The notes under the pieces were generated by a model, which saw nothing but the letters and a program-made list of their open reading frames with translations, had not been told where the DNA came from and made no database searches. From Flavobacteriales bacterium UBA3376 (GTDB lineage: Bacteria > Bacteroidota > Bacteroidia > Flavobacteriales > Weeksellaceae), in NCBI GenBank assembly GCA_002359055.1, contig DEQC01000015.1, positions 42,757 to 71,900 of the forward strand: 29,144 nucleotides of DNA. Direction: 5' to 3'. Positions 7,370 to 15,840 of this stretch are shown here, piece after piece. Made by a program: the position numbers and the translations under genes. Position 1 is the stretch's first letter. The number at the start of each line of letters is the position of its first letter.

Positions 7370-8575
7370 TTATACGATTAATAAATTAATATCATGAAAT
7401 GGTAAATCGAACCAATCGCTGATTCTTTTTTTGGTCAACAATCCATGGTAGAGGTAAATTCCTGACCTTAAGCCTGAATCGTTTTTTATGACTCTTTCAA
7501 ATCCTCCATCTTTTGCAATTGTTAAAAGATAAGGCATGAAAAAGTTACTCAGAGCTTTTGAAGAAGTCCTGGCAACTCTTGAAGTAATATTTGGAACGGC
7601 ATAATGTATAACATCGTGCTTGATGATGATCGGTTGTGTGTGAGTTGTGATTTCTGAAGTTTCAAAACATCCGCCATTATCGATACTCAAATCTATAATG
7701 ACTGTTCCAGGTTTCATTTTTTGAACCATTTTTTCAGATACCACACATGGAGTTCTTCCATTTCCTCTCAAAGCTCCAATCGCAACATCGCAACGCATCA
7801 GTGATTTTTCTAATTCTTTTGGATCCAACATGGAAGTAGAAACTCTAACTCCCAAACTCGTCTGTAATCTTCTCAATCGACTGAGAGACTCGTCGAAAAC
7901 TCGGATGTTCGCTCCCAAACCTAAGGCGGCTCTCGATGCATATTCACCAACAGTTCCAGCACCTAAAATCACAATTTCAGTTGGACGAACACCTGCGATT
8001 CCACCCATCAAAACTCCGTTGCCACCATTGGTGTTGGCGAGTAATTCTCCTGCCAATAGGACAGAAGTGGTTCCAGCGATTTCGCTCAAAAGTCTTACGA
8101 CTGGCAATTGATCATGTGAATCTTTGATAAATTCAAATCCAATAGCGGTAACTTTTTTTGCAGATAACTTTTCGAAATATGATTTTTTCTGAGTGTTGAT
8201 TTGAACAGTGGACAATAAAAATGCATTGGGTGTCAATAAATCAATTTCAGCATCCGTCAAAGGACTTACTTTGAGAACAATGGGTTTGGAAAAAACTTCC
8301 TTGCTATTGTAAGAAATAGTAGCGCCAGCTTCCGAATATTCCTGATCGGTTAAATTGGCATCTAATCCAGCGCCAGATTCAACAGTAATTTCATGGCCAT
8401 TGGCAACTAAAACTTGTACAGCTTCTGGCGTTAAACTGATTCTTTTTTCTTGTTGATGACTCTCTTTTGGTATTCCAATACTTAAACTTCCTTCCCTTAA
8501 TTTCACCTCTAAACGTTCCTCTTTTGGAATCAATTCTTGACGTGAAAAAGGCGTATAAAATCCACCGTTTCCCAT
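7370..8575 (-). CDS. ald: Alanine dehydrogenase (NAD-dependent)
   Basis: 401 residues, slightly longer than the usual 370 because of an N-terminal extension of about 30 residues (MGNGGFYTPFSRQEL) before the family start SIGIPKESHQQEKRISLTPE. It interconverts L-alanine and pyruvate with NAD and ammonia. The substrate-binding Arg and Lys lie in the N-terminal part. The Rossmann fold starts at IVILGAGTVGEYASRAALGL, and VIIDLSIDNGGCFETS and HYAVPNITSRVARTSS are further family blocks. The extended form, placed after tsaE and porX, is as I recall it from Flavobacteriia. A pyridine nucleotide transhydrogenase alpha-like protein is the nearest alternative, but the GGCFETS and VPNITSRVA blocks favour alanine dehydrogenase. 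It is separated from tsaE by nine bases. Confidence 0.9.
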   Translation of the reverse strand: MGNGGFYTPFSRQELIPKEERLEVKLREGSLSIGIPKESHQQEKRISLTPEAVQVLVANGHEITVESGAGLDANLTDQEYSEAGATISYNSKEVFSKPIVLKVSPLTDAEIDLLTPNAFLLSTVQINTQKKSYFEKLSAKKVTAIGFEFIKDSHDQLPVVRLLSEIAGTTSVLLAGELLANTNGGNGVLMGGIAGVRPTEIVILGAGTVGEYASRAALGLGANIRVFDESLSRLRRLQTSLGVRVSTSMLDPKELEKSLMRCDVAIGALRGNGRTPCVVSEKMVQKMKPGTVIIDLSIDNGGCFETSEITTHTQPIIIKHDVIHYAVPNITSRVARTSSKALSNFFMPYLLTIAKDGGFERVIKNDSGLRSGIYLYHGLLTKKRISDWFDLPFHDINLLIV

Positions 8576-8584
8576 GCTATAAAT

Positions 8585-8989
8585 TTATGAAAAAATTATA
8601 GTTCTTTGACCCGCTTCTGAAATAATTTTAATGGTATGATAATTATCTTCCAATAAATCCATAATGATTTCAGGCCATTCGATAAAACAAAAACTGCCGG
8701 AATCTAAATATTCTTCAACACCAAAATCCAATGCTTCATCTTCTGATTTGACTCGATATAAATCAAAGTGAAAAACCTTGTCATTTGGAATTGAATATTC
8801 ATTCACTATAGAAAAAGTTGGGCTGCTTACTTCGTCTTTGCTTCCCAATTCTTTGACCAATGATTTGATAAAAGTTGTTTTTCCAGCACCTAAATCACCT
8901 TCGAATAAAACGATTTTGTGTTTGAATTCTGAAATGAGTTTACGCGCCAGAAAATCAAGTTCTTCTAAGGAATGAATCTCCGTTTTCAT
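8585..8989 (-). CDS. tsaE: tRNA threonylcarbamoyladenosine biosynthesis ATPase TsaE
   Basis: 134 residues. TsaE is the ATPase that works with TsaB and TsaD to place threonylcarbamoyl on A37 of ANN-decoding tRNAs. The Walker A motif GDLGAGKTT is at residues 31-39, followed by the family block SPTFSIVNEYSIPNDKVFHFDLYRV, the acidic segment DEALDFGVEEYLDSGSFCFIEWPE, and a short C-terminal strand region. Size and motif order are exactly those of the family. It starts two bases after the stop of porX and ends nine bases before ald, so all three are on one message. Confidence 0.96.
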   Translation of the reverse strand: MKTEIHSLEELDFLARKLISEFKHKIVLFEGDLGAGKTTFIKSLVKELGSKDEVSSPTFSIVNEYSIPNDKVFHFDLYRVKSEDEALDFGVEEYLDSGSFCFIEWPEIIMDLLEDNYHTIKIISEAGQRTIIFS

Positions 8990-8991
8990 TT

Positions 8992-10542
8992 TTAATTTTT
9001 AGGGCTCAAAGTTACGAAAGGAATTATCATTTCTTCCATAGAAATTCCACCATGTTGGTAAGTTTCTTTATAATAATTTACATAGTGATTGTAGTTTTTA
9101 GGAAATGCTAAGAAAATATCTTCTTTCGCAAATATATATTTCGAACTCACATTCACCCTTGGCAAATGAAAATCTTCAGCTTTGTCTATGACAAATACAT
9201 CATCTTCATCATAAACCAATTTTCTACCCATTTTGTAACGGATATTTGTACTCGTTTCTCTATCACCAACGACTTGCGAAGGTTTTCTTACGAAAATAGT
9301 TCCATGATCGGTGGTTAAAAGAACTTTCATTCCTTCTTCCTGTGCTTTTTTTACAATTTGAAGCAAATAAGAATTTTCAAACCAGTTTTTGGTAATGGAT
9401 CTATAGGTTTTGTCGTCTCTGATCAATTGACTAACGATTCTATTGTCTGTTTTGGCATGAGAAAGTATATCGATAAAGTTATAAACGATAACTGTTAGGT
9501 TTTTGTTTTTGTATTGATGGAAATCGTCAAGAATTTTTTTCTCAAAATCGGAATTTAAAACTTTGAAATATTGTAAACTCAATTGAGAAAGTCCAAGGCG
9601 CTTCATTTGATCGAGAAGAAATTCTTTTTCAAATTGGTTTTTATTTCCTTCTTCATTGTCATTCTTCCATTCGTTTGGAAATCTTTTTTCAATTTCAGCA
9701 GGCATCATACCTGCAAAAAAAGCATTTCTAGCATATTGAGTAGCTGATGGTAAAATGCTATAATACATTTGTTCTTTCTCAATATTATAAAATTCACTAA
9801 AAAGAGGTTCTATTGCTTTCCATTGGTCATATCTCAAATTATCGACCATGATGAGCAAGGTGTTTTTATCTATGGATAAATGAGGTTTTACCCATTCTTT
9901 AAACACTTGATCAGACAACACAGGTTTTTCGTCGGTTTGCATCCAATCGTAATAATTTCTTTCGATGAATTTGAAAAAACCGATATTGGCTTCTTGTTTT
10001 TGGTTTTCCAAAATACTTGACATTTGATTATCGGTAATGTTTTCTAATTCAAGCTCCCAAAAAACCAATTTTTTATAAATATCTTTCCAATCCTCATAAT
10101 CCCTGGCATTCATAATATCCATGGCTATATTTCTGAATTCTTGTTGATAATTGCCAACTGCTTTTTCGGTGATGATTTTATTTCTGTCCAATATTTTTTT
10201 CAAACTCAATAAAATTTGGTTTGGATTCACGGGTTTTATGAGATAGTCGGCTATATGGGCACCTATGGCTTCTTCCATGATGTGTTCCTCTTCGTTTTTG
10301 GTGATCATTACGATAGGAAGCTGAGGTTTGATTTCTTTGATTTTTTGAAGCGCTTCCAATCCACCCATACCTGGCATATTTTCATCGATCAAAACCGCAT
10401 CAAAGTTTTCGTGAGGAATTATTTCTAATGCATCTATAGCATTGTTTATCATTTGGGTTTCATAACCCTTTTTTTCCAAGAACATAGCATGAGGTTTTAA
10501 TAATTCTATCTCATCGTCTATCCATAATATTTTTATTGCCAT
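8992..10542 (-). CDS. porX: Response regulator with PglZ-type phosphatase domain, PorX
   Basis: 516 residues. Residues 1-120 form a receiver domain with the acidic pair D9-D10, phosphoacceptor D53 in AVLIDENMPG, and the conserved Lys in ADYLIKPVNP. A helical linker follows. From about residue 210 there is an alkaline-phosphatase-superfamily (PglZ) domain with metal-ligand motifs TLLIMVDNLRYDQW, the nucleophile Thr in LPSATQYARNAF, LLTTDHGTIF and YQHGGISMEE. No DNA-binding domain is present. In Porphyromonas gingivalis PorX acts with the PorY kinase to control the type IX secretion system, and its effector domain has been reported to hydrolyse oligonucleotides. All metal and nucleophile positions look intact here. 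It is first in an operon with tsaE and ald. Confidence 0.93.
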   Translation of the reverse strand: MAIKILWIDDEIELLKPHAMFLEKKGYETQMINNAIDALEIIPHENFDAVLIDENMPGMGGLEALQKIKEIKPQLPIVMITKNEEEHIMEEAIGAHIADYLIKPVNPNQILLSLKKILDRNKIITEKAVGNYQQEFRNIAMDIMNARDYEDWKDIYKKLVFWELELENITDNQMSSILENQKQEANIGFFKFIERNYYDWMQTDEKPVLSDQVFKEWVKPHLSIDKNTLLIMVDNLRYDQWKAIEPLFSEFYNIEKEQMYYSILPSATQYARNAFFAGMMPAEIEKRFPNEWKNDNEEGNKNQFEKEFLLDQMKRLGLSQLSLQYFKVLNSDFEKKILDDFHQYKNKNLTVIVYNFIDILSHAKTDNRIVSQLIRDDKTYRSITKNWFENSYLLQIVKKAQEEGMKVLLTTDHGTIFVRKPSQVVGDRETSTNIRYKMGRKLVYDEDDVFVIDKAEDFHLPRVNVSSKYIFAKEDIFLAFPKNYNHYVNYYKETYQHGGISMEEMIIPFVTLSPKN

Positions 10543-10564
10543 AAATATGTTTTTGTTAAATTTG
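10536..10564 (+). promoter_or_regulatory. Promoter of the HD-domain gene (TTG-N18-TAAATTTG)
   Basis: TTG at 10536-10538 and TAAATTTG at 10557-10564 are 18 bases apart. The predicted transcript start is near 10570, divergent from porX. On the minus strand a weaker box, TTAGTTTG at 10565-10572, could serve porX, so the two promoters would lie face to face. Confidence 0.6.
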
Positions 10565-10592
10565 CAAACTAATCTTGTATAAATTACGCATT

Positions 10593-11819
10593 TTGGAGTA
10601 TGTAAACAAACTCAAGGTATTTAACGATCCAGTACATGGTTTTATTAGTATACCCAACGAATTAATTTTCGATATCATCGAACATCCATATTTTCAACGA
10701 CTGCGAAGAATATGCCAAACCGGTTTGACGGAATTGGTTTATCCTGGTGCACGTCATTCGAGATTTCACCATGCTTTAGGTGCTATGCATTTGACCAACA
10801 AGGCCATTGTTACACTTAGGATGAAAGGTGTTGAAATCTCTGAAGAAGAAGCCAACGGCGTTCTTTGTGCAATTTTGTTGCACGATATCGGGCATGGACC
10901 ATTTTCACATGCATTGGAATATGCCATTATGGAAGATTGGGTACATGAAAAAATCTCTTTGCATTTGATGCAATTGTTGAATGAGGAATTTTCGGGTCAA
11001 TTAGATTTAGCCATTCAAATATTTAAAGGTGAATATCCAAGAAGATTTTTAACACAATTGGTTTCGAGTCAATTGGATATGGATCGTATGGATTATTTGA
11101 AAAGAGATAGTTTTTTTACAGGAGTAGTGGAAGGTAATATAAATCCAGATCGAATTATTTCAACTTTGAATGTCAAAGATGATCAATTGGTTGTGGATTC
11201 TAAGGGAATTTATTCGGTAGAAAAATATTTGGTGGCTCGTATGTTTATGTATTGGCAAGTTTATAATCATAAATCATCTTTTTCAGCAGAAGTTTTAGTG
11301 ACTCAAGCGCTTAGAAGAGCAAAGGAATTGAGTGAAAAAGGAGAGGATTTGTTTGCGACCGAAGCTTTTTCTTTTTTCTTAAAAACAAATATTAATAAAT
11401 CGATCAATGAGCGTTTGGAGCATTTTACGCAATTGGACGATAGTGATATTTGGACTTCTTTGAAGGTTTGGCAGCATTATGATGACAAAATATTGTCTTA
11501 TCTATCGAGTGCATTGATCAATCGAAGATTGCCAGTTTCAAAAATTCTTAACAAAGAATTGAGTGAGGCGGAATTAGAGAAAATGAAATTGAAAATAGCT
11601 AATGAATTTCAAATAGAAGATGCGAGTTATTTTGTTCATCAAGCCAAAATTAAAGTTACTCCTTATGATAAAAATGATGGACCAATTTACATAATGGATA
11701 AGAGCAAAAACCTGCATGAAATATCGGACTCACCCTTGCAAATTTTGTCGCACCATTTGTTGACTCCCATTCAAAAATTTCATCTTTGTTATATTGATGT
11801 TAAGAAATATATACCATAA
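10593..11819 (+). CDS. HD-domain phosphohydrolase, SAMHD1/dGTPase-like
   Basis: 408 residues from the TTG at 10593; the frame is open from another TTG at 10575, and no in-frame ATG exists at the N terminus. The visible ATG at 10600 is in another frame and is followed at once by TAA. Family members begin near the segment NKLKVFNDPVHGFISIPNEL. The HD metal site is seen as RHSRFHHALGAMH (His), LLHDIGHGPFSHALE (His-Asp) and LDMDRMDYLKRDSFFTG (distal Asp). Such proteins hydrolyse nucleoside triphosphates, sometimes dNTPs, but the substrate is not defined by the sequence. Its position before lpxD is as I recall it in Flavobacteriia, suggesting a conserved neighbourhood rather than a shared pathway. 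Confidence 0.88.
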   Translation: MEYVNKLKVFNDPVHGFISIPNELIFDIIEHPYFQRLRRICQTGLTELVYPGARHSRFHHALGAMHLTNKAIVTLRMKGVEISEEEANGVLCAILLHDIGHGPFSHALEYAIMEDWVHEKISLHLMQLLNEEFSGQLDLAIQIFKGEYPRRFLTQLVSSQLDMDRMDYLKRDSFFTGVVEGNINPDRIISTLNVKDDQLVVDSKGIYSVEKYLVARMFMYWQVYNHKSSFSAEVLVTQALRRAKELSEKGEDLFATEAFSFFLKTNINKSINERLEHFTQLDDSDIWTSLKVWQHYDDKILSYLSSALINRRLPVSKILNKELSEAELEKMKLKIANEFQIEDASYFVHQAKIKVTPYDKNDGPIYIMDKSKNLHEISDSPLQILSHHLLTPIQKFHLCYIDVKKYIP

Positions 11820-11844
11820 GCTTAATTAATCTAAGCAAAATTTA

Positions 11845-11852
11845 TATTTTTG
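11845..11852 (+). promoter_or_regulatory. -7 promoter box of lpxD
   Basis: TATTTTTG, an exact consensus, ends six bases before the lpxD ATG at 11859. This argues against the upstream TTG start at 11850, which lies inside the box. A small inverted repeat, GCTTA/TAAGC (11820-11836), lies just upstream. No clear -33 TTG is seen. Confidence 0.55.
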
Positions 11853-11858
11853 CATACT

Positions 11859-12893
11859 ATGGAATTTAGCGCAATAGATATTGCTTCCGTTTTAGAGGGA
11901 AGAGTAGAAGGAGATGCTGATGTAAAAGTTAAAACTCTCTCTAAGATTGAAGAAGGTAAGCCAGGTTCGATTTCATTTTTATCCAATTTGAAATATGAAT
12001 CACATTTGTATGATACCAATGCATCGATAGTGATTGTTTCTGAAGGATTTGTTCCTAAACAATCCGTCAAGTCAACTTTGATTTATGTAGAAGATGCTTA
12101 TCAAGCTTTTACAAAATTGCTTCATTATGCAGATCGCATGAGAAATCAAAAATCAGGTATTGATAAAAACACTCAAATTCACGAAACCGTTGAATTGGGG
12201 CAAAATATTTACATCGGTAGTTTTACATTTATTAGTGAAGGAGCGAAAATCGGAGATGAAGTTATGATTCATCCCAATGTTTTTATTGGAGAAAATGTAA
12301 GCATAGGCAAAGGGTCAATCATTCACTCAGGTGTGAAATTGTATTCCTACACAGAAATCGGCGAAAATTGTATCATTCATGCCAATACAGTGATTGGGGC
12401 TGATGGTTTTGGTTTTGCACCTACGCCGGAAGGAAAGATGGAAAAAGTTCCACAAATAGGAAATGTAATTATAGGAAATGATGTAGAAATTGGAGCTTCA
12501 TGTACCATCGATAGAGCAACTTTAGGATCGACCATCATACGCTCAGGAGTGAAGTTGGACAATCAAATTCAGATTGCACACAATGTAGAGATCGATGAAA
12601 ATACAGTAATTGCTTCTCAAACGGGCATTGCAGGTTCTACCAAAATCGGTAAAAACTGTATCATCGGTGGGCAAGTAGGAATTATAGGTCATTTGAAAAT
12701 TGGGAATTTCGTACAGATACAAGCACAAAGCGGAGTGAACAATGATGTTCCAGACAAAGGAAAGGTCTATGGTTCGCCAGCGATGGAGGCTTCGGATTTC
12801 AGAAAATCTTATGTATATTTCCGTAATTTTCCTAGTATTGTAAGAAAATTAGAAGATTTAGAAAAAGAGTTTAAACAAAATATAAAGAGTTAG
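11859..12893 (+). CDS. lpxD: UDP-3-O-(3-hydroxyacyl)glucosamine N-acyltransferase
   Basis: 344 residues from ATG 11859. It adds the second 3-hydroxyacyl chain to UDP-3-O-acyl-glucosamine in lipid A synthesis. The N-terminal uridine-binding domain (to about 100) contains the block GKPGSISFLSNLKYE. The rest is a left-handed beta-helix of hexapeptide repeats, e.g. IGSFTFISEGAKIGDEVMIH, with the LpxD-specific GADGFGFAPTPEG and the catalytic His region QIQIAHNVEIDENT. A C-terminal helical tail (FRNFPSIVRKLEDLEKEF) packs the trimer. lpxC-fabZ follows after six bases and lpxA after that, so three successive lipid A enzymes share one operon. Confidence 0.97.
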   Translation: MEFSAIDIASVLEGRVEGDADVKVKTLSKIEEGKPGSISFLSNLKYESHLYDTNASIVIVSEGFVPKQSVKSTLIYVEDAYQAFTKLLHYADRMRNQKSGIDKNTQIHETVELGQNIYIGSFTFISEGAKIGDEVMIHPNVFIGENVSIGKGSIIHSGVKLYSYTEIGENCIIHANTVIGADGFGFAPTPEGKMEKVPQIGNVIIGNDVEIGASCTIDRATLGSTIIRSGVKLDNQIQIAHNVEIDENTVIASQTGIAGSTKIGKNCIIGGQVGIIGHLKIGNFVQIQAQSGVNNDVPDKGKVYGSPAMEASDFRKSYVYFRNFPSIVRKLEDLEKEFKQNIKS

Positions 12894-12899
12894 AGATTG

Positions 12900-14294
12900 A
12901 TGTCTGATAAGCAAAAAACTTTAGCAAGTGAATACAAATTAAATGGAGTAGGGCTTCATACAGGAAAGCAAGTTAGTATGACTTTAAAGCCCGCGCCAGT
13001 GAATACTGGTTTTGTATTTATACGTACAGATTTAGAAGGTACACCTCATATAGAAGCAGATGCAAATTATGTGACAAGTACTGAAAGAGGAACCACTATA
13101 GAGAAAAAAGGAGTGAGAATCCATACCACTGAGCACTTATTAGCTGCTTTGACAGGAATGGATTTGGACAATGTTTACATCGAAATAGATAACTCAGAAG
13201 TTCCTATTTTGGATGGTTCCTCAAAATTCTTTGTAGAAGCTATTGAAAAAGCAGGTATAGTAGAACAAGATGAAGATAGAGAATATTATGTGGTCAAAGA
13301 CATAGTAACTTTTACAGATCCAGAAACAGGTTCTGAAATTACAGCTATACCTTCTGACGAATACCAAGTAACTACTATGGTGGATTTTGGTACCAAAGTT
13401 TTAGGTACTCAAAATGCTTCTATAAAAAGTTTGTCAGAATTTAAAGATCAAATAGCCAATGCGAGGACTTTTAGTTTTTTGCATGAAATAGAATATTTAT
13501 TAGATGCTGGTTTGATCAAAGGAGGAGATTTGAGCAATGCAATTGTATATGTCGATAAGGAAATTACTCCAGAGACCAAAGAAAAATTGACCAAAGCATT
13601 TAATAAAGACGATGTTTCTATACGTCCCAACGGTGTTTTGGACAACATCACACTTCATTATCCAAATGAAGCAGCAAGACACAAATTGTTAGATGTAGTT
13701 GGGGATTTGGCTTTGATAGGAACTAGATTGAAAGCTAAAATCATCGCCAATAAACCAGGGCATCAAATCAACACAAACTTCGCAAAGAAATTGAGCAAAC
13801 AAATCGCTATAGCAAAAAGAAAAAATGTACCGGAATTTGATTTGACCAAAGAGCCGATTTACGATATCAATGATATCATCAAGATTCTTCCACATCGCTA
13901 TCCATTTTTATTGTTGGATAAAGTGATTGAAAGAACTGATACAACTTTGGTCGGAGTCAAAAACGTTACCATGAACGAGCCGTTCTTCGTTGGGCATTTC
14001 CCACAAGAACCAGTAATGCCAGGAGTTTTACAAATTGAAGCTATGGCGCAACTGGGAGGAATTTTGGTTTTAGGTGAAATCGATGATCCGGAAGATTATT
14101 CGACTTATTTCATGAAAATTGAAAATGTTAAGTTCAAAAGGAAAGTTATTCCAGGCGATACATTGATCTTAAAAGTAGAGTTGATACAACCGATAAGAAG
14201 AGGCATAGTACATATGAGAGGATATGGATATGTGAATGATACCATCGCTGTAGAAGCAGAAATGATGGCATTGGTAACCAAAGATAAAATTTAA
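12900..14294 (+). CDS. lpxC-fabZ: Bifunctional UDP-3-O-acyl-GlcNAc deacetylase / 3-hydroxyacyl-ACP dehydratase
   Basis: 464 residues, a natural fusion. Residues 1 to about 310 are LpxC, the zinc deacetylase that commits material to lipid A: YKLNGVGLHTGKQV at the start, the zinc motif IHTTEHLLAALTGMDLDN, and the second metal part HKLLDVVGDLALIG. Residues from about 320 to the end are FabZ, the fatty-acid dehydratase: IIKILPHRYPFLLLDKV with its catalytic His, and GHFPQEPVMPGVLQIEAMAQ with the catalytic Glu. The fusion is a known trait of Bacteroidota and relatives, and would tie lipid A flux to fatty acid synthesis. A TTG three bases earlier (12897) could also start it; ATG 12900 is preferred. 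Confidence 0.97.
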   Translation: MSDKQKTLASEYKLNGVGLHTGKQVSMTLKPAPVNTGFVFIRTDLEGTPHIEADANYVTSTERGTTIEKKGVRIHTTEHLLAALTGMDLDNVYIEIDNSEVPILDGSSKFFVEAIEKAGIVEQDEDREYYVVKDIVTFTDPETGSEITAIPSDEYQVTTMVDFGTKVLGTQNASIKSLSEFKDQIANARTFSFLHEIEYLLDAGLIKGGDLSNAIVYVDKEITPETKEKLTKAFNKDDVSIRPNGVLDNITLHYPNEAARHKLLDVVGDLALIGTRLKAKIIANKPGHQINTNFAKKLSKQIAIAKRKNVPEFDLTKEPIYDINDIIKILPHRYPFLLLDKVIERTDTTLVGVKNVTMNEPFFVGHFPQEPVMPGVLQIEAMAQLGGILVLGEIDDPEDYSTYFMKIENVKFKRKVIPGDTLILKVELIQPIRRGIVHMRGYGYVNDTIAVEAEMMALVTKDKI

Positions 14295-14295
14295 T

Positions 14296-15096
14296 ATGAA
14301 GACCATGAAGCATAGTTTGGCATATATCCATCCTGAAGCAAAAATTGCAGATTCGGCAATTATAGAACCCTTTAGTTCTATTTCTGCCAACGTTGAAATC
14401 GATGAAGGTACTTGGGTAGGTCCAAATGTTACAATAATGGAGGGAGCGCGAATTGGTAAAAACTGTAAAATTTTTCCAGGTACTGTGATATCGGCCGAAC
14501 CTCAAGATTTAAAATACGAAGGAGAAGAGACTCTGACTTTTATAGGTGATAATACCGTCATAAGAGAATGTGTAACTGTAAATAAAGGTACCAATGCTTT
14601 GGGTTATACGAAAATTGGAGACAATTGTTTAGTCATGGCAACGGCTCATATCGCACATGATTGCGTCATTGGAAACAATGTTATTTTGGTCAATGGTGTA
14701 GGTTTGGCAGGACATATAGAAGTTGGTGATTATGCCTTTGTTGGAGGAATGAGCGCAGTGCATCAATTCACAAAAATCGGAGAACATTCTTTCATAGCCG
14801 GTGGTTCACATGTGAGAAAAGATGTTCCGCCTTTTGTAAAAGCAGCGAGAAATCCATTGTCTTATGCTGGAATTAATTCGATAGGACTGAGGAGAAGAGG
14901 ATTTGAATCGGATGAAATAATGGAGTTGCAAAATATCTACCGAATTTTATTCCAAAAATCAAAAAACGTTTCTCAAGCGTTGAGAATCATTGAAGCAGAA
15001 TTTAAAGCTACCCCTGAAAGAGACCAAATCATTCAATTCATTCAAAGTAGTAAGAGAGGTGTGATGAAAGGCTATACTACCAGAGGAGAAGTTTAA
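14296..15096 (+). CDS. lpxA: Acyl-ACP:UDP-N-acetylglucosamine O-acyltransferase
   Basis: 266 residues. It performs the first step of lipid A synthesis, acylating UDP-GlcNAc at O-3. The N-terminal two thirds are hexapeptide repeats of a left-handed beta-helix (IHPEAKIADSAIIEPFSSIS). Family blocks are the inserted loop SAEPQDLKYEGEETLTFIGD, VIRECVTVNKGT, the catalytic-His segment ATAHIAHDCVIGNN, and VPPFVKAARNPLSYAGINSIGLRRRGF; the C-terminal 70 residues are helical. ATG lies one base after the lpxC-fabZ stop. A second ATG four codons on (MKHSLAYIHP) is also possible as the start. Confidence 0.97.
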   Translation: MKTMKHSLAYIHPEAKIADSAIIEPFSSISANVEIDEGTWVGPNVTIMEGARIGKNCKIFPGTVISAEPQDLKYEGEETLTFIGDNTVIRECVTVNKGTNALGYTKIGDNCLVMATAHIAHDCVIGNNVILVNGVGLAGHIEVGDYAFVGGMSAVHQFTKIGEHSFIAGGSHVRKDVPPFVKAARNPLSYAGINSIGLRRRGFESDEIMELQNIYRILFQKSKNVSQALRIIEAEFKATPERDQIIQFIQSSKRGVMKGYTTRGEV

Positions 15097-15117
15097 TAAT
15101 CAATATAATAAAAATTA

Positions 15118-15684
15118 ATGGCAACTACAGCAGATATTAGAAAAGGCTTATGTATCAATTGGAACAATGATACTTGGAAAATAGTTGATTTTCAACACGT
15201 AAAGCCAGGAAAAGGACCAGCCTTTGTTAGAACAAAATTGAAAAGTATTTCAAGTGGAAAAGTAGTGGACAATACATTTCCTGCTGGACATAAAATCGAT
15301 GACGTTAGAGTAGAAACTCGTCAATATCAATATTTATACGATGACGAAAATGGATTTCACTTCATGAATAATGACGATTTCACTCAAGTGTATTTAAATA
15401 AAAATATGATTGAAAATCCACAGTTCATGAAAGCAGGTGATGATGTGACAATTATGTTTAGAGCAGAAGACGAAACTCCTTTGTCAGCAGAATTGCCACA
15501 ATTCGTAATCATGGAAATCACTTATACAGAACCAGGAATCAAAGGTGATACAGCTACAAATGCAACTAAGCCAGCGACTACAGAAACAGGTGCTGAAATT
15601 AGAGTTCCATTGTTTATCAATGAAGGCGATAGAGTCAAAGTAAATACAGAAGATGGCTCTTATATGGAAAGAGTAAAAGACTAA
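15118..15684 (+). CDS. efp: Translation elongation factor P
   Basis: 188 residues, three OB-like domains as usual. EF-P binds beside the peptidyl-tRNA and rescues ribosomes stalled at polyproline. The tip loop KPGKGPAFVRTKL carries Lys32, the residue modified in other bacteria. The next domain includes YDDENGFHFMNNDDFTQVYL and the C-terminal domain EIRVPLFINEGDRVKVNTEDGSYMERV. No epmA/epmB or EarP gene is in the window, so how or whether Lys32 is modified is not visible. It follows lpxA by 21 bases without its own promoter box and is closed by a strong hairpin, so it is probably the last gene of the lpx operon. Confidence 0.97.
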   Translation: MATTADIRKGLCINWNNDTWKIVDFQHVKPGKGPAFVRTKLKSISSGKVVDNTFPAGHKIDDVRVETRQYQYLYDDENGFHFMNNDDFTQVYLNKNMIENPQFMKAGDDVTIMFRAEDETPLSAELPQFVIMEITYTEPGIKGDTATNATKPATTETGAEIRVPLFINEGDRVKVNTEDGSYMERVKD

Positions 15685-15707
15685 ATAAAATAAAATCTAT
15701 ACAACCT

Positions 15708-15746
15708 AAGCCGTTTCATCCCTTGAAACGGCTTCATTTATTTTTT
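15708..15746 (+). terminator. Intrinsic terminator after efp
   Basis: A perfect 11-bp stem (AAGCCGTTTCA, 15708-15718, with 15724-15734) around a five-base loop, followed by a T-rich run to 15746. It closes the lpxD-lpxC/fabZ-lpxA-efp unit; fabH downstream has its own promoter. Confidence 0.85.
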
Positions 15747-15790
15747 GAGAAAATACTATGATCGATCAAATGATACAATTCCAAGTGTTT

Positions 15791-15819
15791 TTGTATTAAA
15801 TCAATTAAACCTAAATTTG
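15791..15819 (+). promoter_or_regulatory. Promoter of fabH (TTG-N18-TAAATTTG)
   Basis: TTG at 15791-15793 and TAAATTTG at 15812-15819 with an 18-base spacer. The ATG of fabH is 21 bases beyond the box, giving a leader of about 15 bases. Confidence 0.7.
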
Positions 15820-15840
15820 TAACAGTTAACTTATTAAAAG

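Noticed and set aside
7830..8127. Plus-strand open frames inside ald
   Set aside because: They are antisense to the conserved NAD-binding region of alanine dehydrogenase and have no family resemblance.
8992..10542. PglZ domain as part of a BREX phage defence system
   Set aside because: The PglZ domain is fused to a receiver domain as in PorX, and no brxL, pglX or brxC gene is nearby; the neighbours are housekeeping genes.
10593..11819. HD phosphohydrolase as an antiviral dNTPase
   Set aside because: The gene sits beside lpxD in what I recall as a conserved core neighbourhood, with no defence genes adjacent, so a housekeeping role is more likely.
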